DNA of 37,532 bases, from positions 1 through 37,532 of the forward strand of contig JAFQKO010000039.1 of NCBI GenBank assembly GCA_017396865.1, given 5' to 3'. The translations under genes and the position numbers were made by a program. A model generated the notes under the pieces. The model had not been told where the DNA came from. It saw only the letters and a program-made list of their open reading frames with translations, and made no database searches. Below, in pieces: positions 25,211 through 31,281 of this stretch. The first letter of the stretch is position 1, and every line of letters starts with the position of its first letter. The stretch is from Clostridia bacterium. Lineage in GTDB: Bacteria > Bacillota_A > Clostridia > Oscillospirales > QAKW01.

Positions 25211-25240
25211 AAATAAAAAGGGCAAGGTGATCCCTTGCCC
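25211..25240 (-). terminator. Attenuator-like hairpin between DUF2828 and rtcB
   Basis: An 8-bp perfect stem (25240-25233 with 25227-25220, 5-nt loop) is followed on the minus strand by TTTTTATTT. It looks like an intrinsic terminator inside the operon, so rtcB would be made at a reduced level or need read-through. Confidence 0.7.
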
Positions 25241-25248
25241 CAATGCAG

Positions 25249-26715
25249 CTATGCCGCAATTTTTTCATACCGCTCGCTGCCGAGCACCTCCAGCATGATC
25301 TGATACGGCGTTGCAGCGGAGACGTTGCCCGCCGCAACCATCGAGAATAATCTCGGTGTGCAGCCGGATACCAGCACAACACCCTGCTCATTCTTGCCGA
25401 CAGGCTGATGGCGTCCCCGGCTTGCAACGTTCCAGAACACCACCTCCGGCAGATGATAACCCGCCGCCTCGAACAGCCCTTTGGCATATTCAAAGTTGGT
25501 TCGGGATGCATCCTCGGCGCACGCATCAAACTCCATATCCGAAACGATATAAAGCTTTTTCGGAAGCACCTCCTGCGGCAGACGGTGCTTCTTGGCGACG
25601 TTCAAAATCAGCTCGAACACCTTTTGGATATTGGTGTTGGCCACTTCGTTATAGTTGTGGCAATACCGCACCTTATCCAGAATGTCCTCGCCCTTGATCT
25701 CAACAAGCTGCGGATTTTCCGAGAAGGTGATGAAATGGTTTTTAAAGGCGCCGCGGTTTCTTTCGGCAAAGTAGATGCCGAGCGACAGCGCCACCGCTGC
25801 AGGCATGGGCTCACCCCAGCCGTACATGGAGCCGGAGCCATCGATTACAACCAGAGCATTTTCATCGCCGCCGAAATCCTTTTGCGCGCTCCAGGTGGTA
25901 TGGATGGATTTTCTTTCCTCCTCGCTTACCTGCCTTTTGAAAAAGGGGGCAATGATTTCATAAGGCATCAGCGTATCGGTATTCAGCTTGGCTTCGCCTG
26001 CGGAAACCCTGCTCAAAAACTGCTGATACCGCTCCGTATCGTTACGGATAAACGCATCGCGGTACTTGAACATGGCTTTGGAGGGCTGCTTTTCGTAATC
26101 GAAGGTATAATCCTTCTTACGAAGATGATTCTCAATAATCCGAATGTGTGCGCGCAGGCGAACCAGGGTTTTGCGATAGGTGGCATCGTCCATATCGAGA
26201 GAGCGGGCGATGCGCTTCCCCATCCGAACGGCAGCCCGATTGGAGGTATTGACGGAAGGCAGCCACTTAGCCAGCAAGGATACCTCTTCATTGCGGCTCA
26301 GGGCGGCAACGTCCTTATGAAGCTGCTCGCGAATCAAGGCCAGCATATCCCGCTCAACGGGGGTGCCGAACAACACCAAAAGATCGTCGAAACGGCCGTA
26401 TTCCGCTATGTAGGAAAGGTTTTTGCATACGGTCTTCGGCTCGTTTTGCGCCAGCCATCTCAGGATCACGCGAAAGACCTTGCGTTCGCCCAGCCCGCCG
26501 CGGATATCGCGGGCGTAAAACAGAAGCTTCATGGCAAGATCCTTATCTTCCGTAAAAGCACGCATAAAACGAGAGATGATCTCCTCTTCGCTTTCGCGAC
26601 GAATGGCACCGACGGTTGCAAACAGATCCAAGCAATCCGACAAAGTCGATTTGAGGGTTGCCGCACCGTTTTCGGTTAACGTTTTGTTTGATTCTTGTTT
26701 CAGATACTGTAGCAT
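25249..26715 (-). CDS. DUF2828 protein with TROVE-like and vWA domains (Ro60-like)
   Basis: This protein of 488 residues has the DUF2828 signature near its start (LTENGAATLKSTLSDCLDLF), then a helical-repeat region to about 280 (LLFYARDIRGGLGERKVF), then a von Willebrand A domain with a complete MIDAS: Asp292-Gly-Ser294-Gly-Ser296, with Thr in ANTNIQKV and Asp in YIVSDMEFDAC. Helical ring plus vWA is the layout of Ro60/TROVE proteins, which bind Y RNAs and misfolded RNAs; I treat DUF2828 as a relative by inference. The frame opens at GTG 26724, but AAAGGAG places the start at ATG 26715. It is the first protein gene after the hairpin RNA array and sits upstream of rtcB. Confidence 0.9.
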   Translation of the reverse strand: MLQYLKQESNKTLTENGAATLKSTLSDCLDLFATVGAIRRESEEEIISRFMRAFTEDKDLAMKLLFYARDIRGGLGERKVFRVILRWLAQNEPKTVCKNLSYIAEYGRFDDLLVLFGTPVERDMLALIREQLHKDVAALSRNEEVSLLAKWLPSVNTSNRAAVRMGKRIARSLDMDDATYRKTLVRLRAHIRIIENHLRKKDYTFDYEKQPSKAMFKYRDAFIRNDTERYQQFLSRVSAGEAKLNTDTLMPYEIIAPFFKRQVSEEERKSIHTTWSAQKDFGGDENALVVIDGSGSMYGWGEPMPAAVALSLGIYFAERNRGAFKNHFITFSENPQLVEIKGEDILDKVRYCHNYNEVANTNIQKVFELILNVAKKHRLPQEVLPKKLYIVSDMEFDACAEDASRTNFEYAKGLFEAAGYHLPEVVFWNVASRGRHQPVGKNEQGVVLVSGCTPRLFSMVAAGNVSAATPYQIMLEVLGSERYEKIAA

Positions 26716-26752
26716 GAAGCTCACTCCTTTTCAGACAAATAGTAAAATATTC

Positions 26753-26825
26753 AAGGCACCATGACACAAAGAGCAGATACGCTCATTGATAAATAAAATC
26801 ATGTGAGATTTGCTGTTCGTGCCTT
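26753..26825 (-). ncRNA. Array element A (CAGCAA-box hairpin)
   Basis: Outer stem AAGGCAC/GTGCCTT (26825-26819 with 26759-26753). CAGCAA at 26815-26810. Inside, CATGA/TCATG and GAGC/GCTC helices. It is the last element before the DUF2828 gene. Confidence 0.75.
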
Positions 26826-26830
26826 TTGGT

Positions 26831-26910
26831 TTGATCCGGATGGGAGTCGAACCCACCGTCACGGGGGTTTTGAGCCCCCACTCGTGCCGCTGAGCTACGG
26901 ATCGGATCAA
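26831..26910 (-). ncRNA. Array element B, tRNA-like cloverleaf without CAGCAA box
   Basis: Read on the minus strand, an outer 8-bp stem (TTGATCCG/CGGATCAA) encloses a D-arm-like GCTC/GAGT with an 8-nt loop, a 5-bp GGGGG/CCCCC anticodon-like arm with 7-nt loop CTCAAAA, and a T-arm with loop TTCGACT. If functional the anticodon would be CAA, but a tRNA-Leu would need a long variable arm, which is absent, and the T-stem looks like 6 bp. This is a tRNA mimic or degenerate tRNA rather than an ordinary tRNA. Confidence 0.7.
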
Positions 26911-26911
26911 C

Positions 26912-26997
26912 AAGATGCTTTGTCGGGATGCACCCGAACATAGTTTTATTTTATGAGGGGTTTCGCCTCGGTGCAGAAGGATTGCTGCAAGCATCTT
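26912..26997 (-). ncRNA. Array element C (CAGCAA-box hairpin)
   Basis: Outer stem AAGATGC/GCATCTT (26997-26991 with 26918-26912). CAGCAA at 26987-26982. Inner helices TCGGG/CCCGA (26923-26937) and GAGG/CCTC (26955-26969). The outer stem sequence equals that of element G. Confidence 0.75.
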
Positions 26998-27000
26998 AAC

Positions 27001-27109
27001 AAGACACCTTTTTTCGCATACGGGGAATCGAACCCCGCGCAACTCCTGCCCCGAAAGCAGGCGCCTTCCTTAGGCTAAATGCTGTAACAACGATTGCTGC
27101 AGGTGTCTT
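27001..27109 (-). ncRNA. Array element D (CAGCAA box plus tRNA-like module)
   Basis: Outer 9-bp stem AAGACACCT/AGGTGTCTT (27109-27101 with 27009-27001); CAGCAA at 27099-27094. Inside, read on the minus strand, come a short GCAT/ATGC closing stem, a GCC/GGC arm (27075-27063), a 5-bp CCTGC/GCAGG arm with 7-nt loop TTTCGGG (27061-27045), and a perfect 5-bp T-arm with loop TTCGATT (27037-27021). A Y-RNA-type stem carrying a tRNA-like module is the layout of bacterial Y-RNA-like RNAs, which mimic tRNA. Confidence 0.8.
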
Positions 27110-27149
27110 TTGAATTGTTCGCAGATACGGTGACTTGTTTCTGTTTTTT

Positions 27150-27184
27150 CCGAGCAGTGTGGGGGGATTCCCACACTGCTTCGG
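27150..27184 (-). ncRNA. Array element E (10-bp hairpin)
   Basis: GCAGTGTGGG (27154-27163) pairs perfectly with 27170-27179 across a 6-nt loop, extended by CCGA/TCGG. No CAGCAA box and no outer AAG stem. The flank 27110-27149 shows nothing else. Confidence 0.55.
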
Positions 27185-27186
27185 GC

Positions 27187-27260
27187 AAGGTGCCTTTCTT
27201 AAGATAAGCCTCAGATCAGATCCTTAGCTATTCAACACTCCCATTTGCTGTAGACACCTT
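27187..27260 (-). ncRNA. Array element F (CAGCAA-box hairpin)
   Basis: Outer stem AAGGTG/CACCTT (27260-27255 with 27192-27187). CAGCAA at 27250-27245. The interior is less clearly paired. Confidence 0.7.
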
Positions 27261-27263
27261 TTC

Positions 27264-27324
27264 AAGATGCGCCTCGGTCAGAACTTACCTGACAATATAT
27301 CGGTTAAGTTGCTGCTTGCATCTT
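27264..27324 (-). ncRNA. Array element G (CAGCAA-box hairpin)
   Basis: Outer stem AAGATGC/GCATCTT (27324-27318 with 27270-27264). CAGCAA at 27314-27309. Inner GTCAG/CTGAC, 5 bp with a 7-nt loop (27277-27293), has anticodon-arm geometry. Confidence 0.75.
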
Positions 27325-27331
27325 TTGGGTC

Positions 27332-27415
27332 AAGGCGCTTTCCGGAGCTTTACCTCCGAGCTATAACCAACATAGCATCGGCATTCTTAGTACGGAGCTT
27401 TGCTGTTTGCGCCTT
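27332..27415 (-). ncRNA. Array element H (CAGCAA-box hairpin)
   Basis: Outer stem AAGGCGC/GCGCCTT (27415-27409 with 27338-27332). CAGCAA at 27405-27400. Inner GCTAT/ATAGC, 5 bp with a 7-nt loop (27360-27376), and CGGAG/CTCCG (27343-27358). The outer stem equals that of J. Confidence 0.75.
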
Positions 27416-27480
27416 TTTAAGCTCAGCTCAACCAAGGGGAAGGAAACCATTTCCGACCGATATGCCAAGGCCAAGCCCGA

Positions 27481-27552
27481 ACAACACGTCCTTCCAAAAC
27501 ATAAAAGAGAACGGGCTTACGACCCGGTCTTTATGGAATGTATCCGTGTTGT
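27481..27552 (-). ncRNA. Array element I (long rod hairpin, no box)
   Basis: Outer stem ACAACACG/CGTGTTGT (27481-27488 with 27545-27552), then TTCC/GGAA, CATAAA/TTTATG and CGGG/CCCG with a 7-nt loop (27516-27522) form a nearly continuous rod. No CAGCAA box. Confidence 0.65.
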
Positions 27553-27556
27553 CTTC

Positions 27557-27620
27557 AAGGCGCATTGATAAGCTCTCCATGATTAAACGTCATGTGCTTT
27601 CACTTTGCTGTTTGCGCCTT
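27557..27620 (-). ncRNA. Array element J (CAGCAA-box hairpin, first transcribed)
   Basis: Outer stem AAGGCGC/GCGCCTT (27620-27614 with 27563-27557). CAGCAA at 27610-27605. Inner CATGA/TCATG, 5 bp with a 7-nt loop (27578-27594), inside an AAGC/GCTT stem. It begins about 3 nt after the predicted transcription start. Confidence 0.75.
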
Positions 27621-27630
27621 TTGTGTCTAC

Positions 27631-27659
27631 ATTGTACTGCCAAAATCTTCCTTTATCAC
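27631..27659 (-). promoter_or_regulatory. Predicted promoter of the RNA array and repair operon
   Basis: GTGATA (27659-27654), 17-nt spacer and TACAAT (27636-27631) on the minus strand would start transcription near 27624, at the 5' end of element J. The -35 is imperfect, as for a regulated promoter. Confidence 0.55.
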
Positions 27660-27662
27660 GGA

Positions 27663-27697
27663 AAAAAAGCTGCGAACTCAGAGTTCACAGCTTTTTT
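27663..27697 (-). terminator. Terminator of the WYL pair, overlapping the WYL2 stop
   Basis: Stem (GCTG/CAGC and GAAC/GTTC with one mismatch, extended by A-T pairs) at 27663-27697 followed on the minus strand by T. The WYL2 TGA stop (27680-27678) lies in its loop. It separates the WYL transcript from the array promoter. Confidence 0.85.
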
Positions 27698-28586
27698 GTT
27701 TTTTCAGACGGTCAATAATTAAATCCCGAAAGCTTTGCGGCTCCAGCACCTCGACCATCGGCCCAAAGCTCAGGATACGGATAACCAGCTCGGTTTCATC
27801 ATCCCGATCATATCGAATACGGACAAGATAGCGGTTTTCATCCACCCGCTCTGCCCGCTTTTCGAAGTGGGCAAAATGGAGCAGGCATCGCTCCGTTGCG
27901 TTCCGCTCATCGACGATGCGCAAGACGACCGTATCCTTGGAGGGCTGCGGTGCCCGATAGGCTCGATGCCGCGCGGCAACCACCCGCTCGCAGGATACCA
28001 TCCGCCCCAGATTCACCGTTCCGCCATAGCGGTTGCCCGCACCGATCAGGCGAAATTTGTCGTCCTTCTCGGAGTATTCCAGCCGATCGGGCAGGAGGGT
28101 CATGGATACGATATTTCCCTTTCGGTTGACCATTTCGAGCTTGACCGCCGCCCGCTCCTTCAGCGCCTGAAGAATCGTTTGAAAGCGCTCGATATAGCCC
28201 GCATCCTCATAGGGGTCGCCATCGCCGTATTGATCGTAGATCAAATAATCCTCGGGCGTAAACAACGGCTCGACCGCCTCGAGCCCATCGAAATTCACCC
28301 CAAACAGCTTGATGCGCGGATCCAGCGAGATGGCTTTAAGCCATTGCTTTTGCACGGTTGTCAGCGGCAGGGTGGGGGCATAGCGGATCGGCGTTGTAAG
28401 ATCCGCCTTGATCAACTGCCACCTTTCGCTTTTGAGCGACGGCAGCACCGTTAGCATACTTTCTCCGAAGGCGTGCTCGCAGACGATTTGATTCAGCGCT
28501 TGCTCATCGGCATTGCCCTGCACCGCGGCGGTGATGATCTTTGCTACAGTGTTATAGTAGGCGGAATAGATTTCATTAAAAATCAT
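27678..28586 (-). CDS. WYL-domain protein, second of a pair
   Basis: This 302-residue cytosolic protein belongs to the WYL family of transcription regulators, whose WYL domain is thought to bind nucleic acid or nucleotide ligands. A helical N-terminal part (MIFNEIYSAYYNTVAKIITA, to about 140) is followed by a WYL-like beta domain (about 150-215, AVKLEMVNRKGNIVSMTLLP, FRLIGAGNRYGGTVNLGRMV) and a C-terminal WCX-like region (YDRDDETELVIRILSFGPMV). A clear helix-turn-helix is not obvious. Its ATG overlaps the WYL1 stop as ATGA (28583-28586), so the two are coupled and probably act together. It lies directly upstream of the RNA array. Confidence 0.88.
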   Translation of the reverse strand: MIFNEIYSAYYNTVAKIITAAVQGNADEQALNQIVCEHAFGESMLTVLPSLKSERWQLIKADLTTPIRYAPTLPLTTVQKQWLKAISLDPRIKLFGVNFDGLEAVEPLFTPEDYLIYDQYGDGDPYEDAGYIERFQTILQALKERAAVKLEMVNRKGNIVSMTLLPDRLEYSEKDDKFRLIGAGNRYGGTVNLGRMVSCERVVAARHRAYRAPQPSKDTVVLRIVDERNATERCLLHFAHFEKRAERVDENRYLVRIRYDRDDETELVIRILSFGPMVEVLEPQSFRDLIIDRLKKQKSCEL

Positions 28587-29836
28587 ACGTCCACCTCCTC
28601 AATGCCGTACATCCGATACATCTCCTCGATATCGCGCTTGAATTGCCGCTCCAGCGCACGGTCGGAAAAATGCAATTCGGTAATGCGGCAGATAAAGGTA
28701 CGGATCCAAGGGATCATCTCACCGATATCATAGACCTCTGCGGTAAAGCGATAGGTATGGTCATCAAGCCTTGTAACCTTACCGCCCCGCTTTTCCCGCT
28801 CCAAGCGGCGGATGATATAGTCCTCATGGTCGGCGACCCGCACGGTAAAATCCACCCGCTCGGTGCGCTCCTGCCCGTAGCGGTTCTTACGGACGGTAAC
28901 ACCCCACATTTTCGCCTGCGCCCGATCCAGCTCCGCCCGCAGCTCATCAAAGCGCGGGGTGGGCTCCTCCGGCTTAACGTCGGAAAGGTAATCGATCCGA
29001 TAGGATTGCATCGCATTAAAACTCGGGCAATAGGCCAGCAGATGCTGCCTACCGTTTTGCACGCTGATAAACACCCGCAGCGGCACGATCCGAAGCCTGC
29101 GCGGCTCATTCGTACGGCGACTCATATTGGTAACGGTGACCGCACGCTTCTCCCGCATTGCCTGAAACAGCATCGCCAGCACGTTGCTGTCCATTGCGGA
29201 GGTGATATAATGATGCTTGAAGCTGAAAACGTCGGCCTTTTCCTCCTGCTTATCCAAAAGGTAGGAGCCGATCACCCCGCAGGGAGCGATCTCCGAATAA
29301 AAATTCAGCACGTCGGTCAGGTCGGGGAGCACCGCATCCTCCGCGCGGCGATAGGTCATTTTTCGCCCCGCCTTTTCGCCAATGATCAGCCCCAGCCCGA
29401 TATATTCCTTCAGCTTTTTGCGCACCGTGGATTCATCGAACATCATCGGGCACTCAAATTCCGAAAGATAATCATCCAGCTTTTCCAAAATCTCCGACAA
29501 GGAAAGAACGGTATCGGGAGAATGCAAAAGATCAAACAGGATAAAATGCAACGTGATATCGCCGTCGGTAAAGCTCTTGGCCTTCAGCGCTTTATAAAAC
29601 GGATTATGGCGCGAAACACGGCTATCGATGGAAATGAACACGTTTTTGCCCTCCGACGTTCGAACGAAGCCCATATGATCGCCCAGCCAGCTTTCCATTC
29701 TGCGGCGCTCATCATCATAGGATCGGGCGCTCTTCTTATCGTATTCCTCTCGGCTTTTGAAGCCGTATACGTAAAATTCCCGCATATAGCTGCGGATCTT
29801 TTCAAAGTTTTTGATCAGCTCTTGATAGGACGACAC
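28583..29836 (-). CDS. WYL-domain transcriptional regulator, first of a pair
   Basis: This 417-residue protein has an N-terminal helical region, a winged-helix-like segment (about 90-170, SLSEILEKLDDYLSEF, DESTVRKKLKEYIGLGLIIG), a WYL domain (about 230-310, RLRIVPLRVFISVQNGRQHL, AYCPSFNAMQSYRIDYLSDV) and a WCX extension to the end. Such proteins often regulate phage-defence, CRISPR and RNA-repair loci. The frame opens at GTG 29845, but that codon lies within the AGGAGGTG ribosome binding site, so I use the next GTG at 29836, 8 nt downstream. A TTGCAA-16-TATAAT promoter precedes it. Together with WYL2 it is the likely regulator of the RNA array operon. Confidence 0.88.
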   Translation of the reverse strand: MSSYQELIKNFEKIRSYMREFYVYGFKSREEYDKKSARSYDDERRRMESWLGDHMGFVRTSEGKNVFISIDSRVSRHNPFYKALKAKSFTDGDITLHFILFDLLHSPDTVLSLSEILEKLDDYLSEFECPMMFDESTVRKKLKEYIGLGLIIGEKAGRKMTYRRAEDAVLPDLTDVLNFYSEIAPCGVIGSYLLDKQEEKADVFSFKHHYITSAMDSNVLAMLFQAMREKRAVTVTNMSRRTNEPRRLRIVPLRVFISVQNGRQHLLAYCPSFNAMQSYRIDYLSDVKPEEPTPRFDELRAELDRAQAKMWGVTVRKNRYGQERTERVDFTVRVADHEDYIIRRLEREKRGGKVTRLDDHTYRFTAEVYDIGEMIPWIRTFICRITELHFSDRALERQFKRDIEEMYRMYGIEEVDV

Positions 29837-29858
29837 CGTGTTCACCTCCTTTTCTTTT

Positions 29859-29886
29859 ATTATACAACGATTCCGAAAAATTGCAA
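29859..29886 (-). promoter_or_regulatory. Predicted promoter of the WYL pair
   Basis: TTGCAA (29886-29881), 16-nt spacer and TATAAT (29864-29859) on the minus strand. Confidence 0.75.
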
Positions 29887-29926
29887 GCAGCCGCCAATTT
29901 CTCCATCGAAAAGCATACTTTCCGTC

Positions 29927-30004
29927 AATTTCCTCGCCAAGATTTGAAAAATTCTACTTTCCGTAGGGTTTCGAGCGAGAATTTTCAAAAATCGCGTGGA
30001 AATT
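29927..30004. repeat. Long inverted repeat between divergent promoters
   Basis: The left arm 29927-29955 pairs with 29978-30004: AATTTCC/GGAAATT, CGC/GCG, and GATTTGAAAAATTCT with its near-complement, with small bulges and a 22-nt loop. It lies between the -35 boxes of the WYL pair (29881-29886) and of the HTH-kinase operon (30011-30016), so it is a candidate operator, either for WYL or the HTH-kinase protein. Confidence 0.7.
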
Positions 30005-30010
30005 CGTAGG

Positions 30011-30039
30011 TTTACAATTAAAAGCCGAATTATTATAAT
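30011..30039 (+). promoter_or_regulatory. Predicted promoter of the sugar operon
   Basis: TTTACA (30011-30016), 17-nt spacer and TATAAT (30034-30039), 28 nt before the HTH-kinase start. Confidence 0.8.
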
Positions 30040-30066
30040 AAAGGTATAAGAAAGGAGCGATCGGAT

Positions 30067-31281
30067 ATGGATGCAAAAACCATCGGAACGATGATCGCGC
30101 AGCTGCGCAAAAAGAACGGCTTAACCCAAGCCGCGCTGGCGCAGAAGCTGAACATCAGCGATAAGACCGTAAGCAAATGGGAATCGGGCTACGGCTATCC
30201 CGAGATCACCCAATTCCCCGTTTTGGCGGCGCTTTTCGGTGTTTCCATCGACTATTTAATGACAGGCGAGCATAAGGGCATCGCCCTTTGCGGCAACATC
30301 TTAACCGACCTGGTCAAGACCATCAACGAATATCCCCATCTCGGCATGTTGGCCGATATCAGCCACGTCAAACGGGCGGTGGGCGGATGCGTGCCGAATA
30401 CCGGCATTGATCTTGCGAAAATTGACGAAACGCTGCCCATCAGCGCCATTGGCCGCATCGGCAACGACGAACACGGCCAATACGTTTTAAGCCAGCTCAA
30501 CCACTACGGCATCAACACCCGCAGGGTCACGGTCAGCCAAACCCAGCCCACCAGCTTTTCGGACGTTATGAGCCTGCCCTCGGGCGAGCGCACCTTCTTC
30601 CACGCACGGGGCGCCAACGTGGAGCTGACCCCCGCCGACATCGACGTTTCCACCCTCGATTGCCACCTGCTCCATTTCGGCTATCTGCTCTTAATGGACG
30701 GCTTTGACGCGCCGGATGCCGAATACGGCACCGCCCTTGCCCGCTTCCTCCACGACGTGCAGGAGCAGGGCATCAAAACCTCCATCGACATGGTAAGCAG
30801 CTCCGACGGCAACTTCCCTGCCATCGTTCGCCCCTCGCTGAAATATTGCAACTACGTCATCGTCAACGAGGTTGAGTGCTGCGCCATCTGGGGGCTGGAG
30901 CCCCGCACCGCCGACAATCGCCCCCACCTCGAAAACATCAAAAAGGCGATGGAGCTGACCGCCGCCGACGGTGTTCAGGATAAGGTGATCGTTCATTGCA
31001 AGGAGCTGGGGCTCTGCTACGACGTAGCCACCGCCACCTTCACCGTTGTACCCTCGCTGGTGATTCCGAAATCCGCCATCAAGGGTAGCGTTGGCGCGGG
31101 CGATGCCTTCTGCGCAGGCTGCCTCTACGGGCTCTACAACGATTATCCCGACAGCGACCTTTTGGAGTTTGCCTCGGCGGCTGCCGCCTGCAATCTCTTT
31201 GAGGAAAACTCCATCGACGGAATGCGCAGTAGAAATGAAATTTTGCAGCTTATGCAGAAATACGGGAGGGAAACCTTATGA
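30067..31281 (+). CDS. XRE-type HTH domain fused to a PfkB-family sugar kinase
   Basis: This 404-residue protein joins a DNA-binding domain to a kinase. Residues about 1-65 form an XRE helix-turn-helix (TIGTMIAQLRKKNGLTQAAL, NISDKTVSKWESGYGYP). Residues about 72-400 are a ribokinase-like PfkB enzyme, with the sugar-binding GGCVPNTG and the C-terminal signature GSVGAGDAFCAGCLYG, where Asp346 is the expected catalytic base. It probably phosphorylates a free sugar and may regulate its own operon according to substrate. The start ATG 30067 has AAAGGAG. Its stop overlaps the next start as ATGA (31278-31281). The sugar is not known, but the next two genes suggest a ketose derived from lyxose or mannose. 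Confidence 0.93.
   Translation: MDAKTIGTMIAQLRKKNGLTQAALAQKLNISDKTVSKWESGYGYPEITQFPVLAALFGVSIDYLMTGEHKGIALCGNILTDLVKTINEYPHLGMLADISHVKRAVGGCVPNTGIDLAKIDETLPISAIGRIGNDEHGQYVLSQLNHYGINTRRVTVSQTQPTSFSDVMSLPSGERTFFHARGANVELTPADIDVSTLDCHLLHFGYLLLMDGFDAPDAEYGTALARFLHDVQEQGIKTSIDMVSSSDGNFPAIVRPSLKYCNYVIVNEVECCAIWGLEPRTADNRPHLENIKKAMELTAADGVQDKVIVHCKELGLCYDVATATFTVVPSLVIPKSAIKGSVGAGDAFCAGCLYGLYNDYPDSDLLEFASAAAACNLFEENSIDGMRSRNEILQLMQKYGRETL

Larger units (their letters stand above)
26753..27620 (-). other. Array of about ten Y-RNA-like hairpin RNAs in the operon leader
   Basis: This 868-nt stretch has no convincing protein gene. It holds serial hairpins, read on the minus strand and ending 37 nt before the DUF2828 start. 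Seven begin with AAG, four more stem-region bases and three others, then CAGCAA, and end with the complementary strand (CTT): 26825, 26997, 27109, 27260, 27324, 27415 and 27620 are the 5' ends, and the CAGCAA box starts exactly 10 nt in every time. Three further elements (26831-26910, 27150-27184, 27481-27552) lack the box. A terminator and a promoter at the upstream edge fit a dedicated transcript. Between 27416 and 27480 only a small GGAAA/TTTCC hairpin is seen. Confidence 0.88.

Noticed and set aside
26831..26910. A functional tRNA-Leu(CAA) gene
   Set aside because: A leucine tRNA needs a long variable arm, which is missing, the T-stem seems to have 6 bp, and it lies in a row of non-tRNA hairpins. 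I call it tRNA-like.
26753..27620. CRISPR array
   Set aside because: The repeated part is a hairpin end plus a 6-nt box, not a constant 25-40-nt repeat, element lengths vary from 61 to 109 nt, and no cas genes are present.
27267..27722. Plus-strand open frame of 151 codons across the array
   Set aside because: It has no ribosome binding site, uses unnatural amino-acid composition and runs through well-formed hairpins and a terminator. It is a chance frame.
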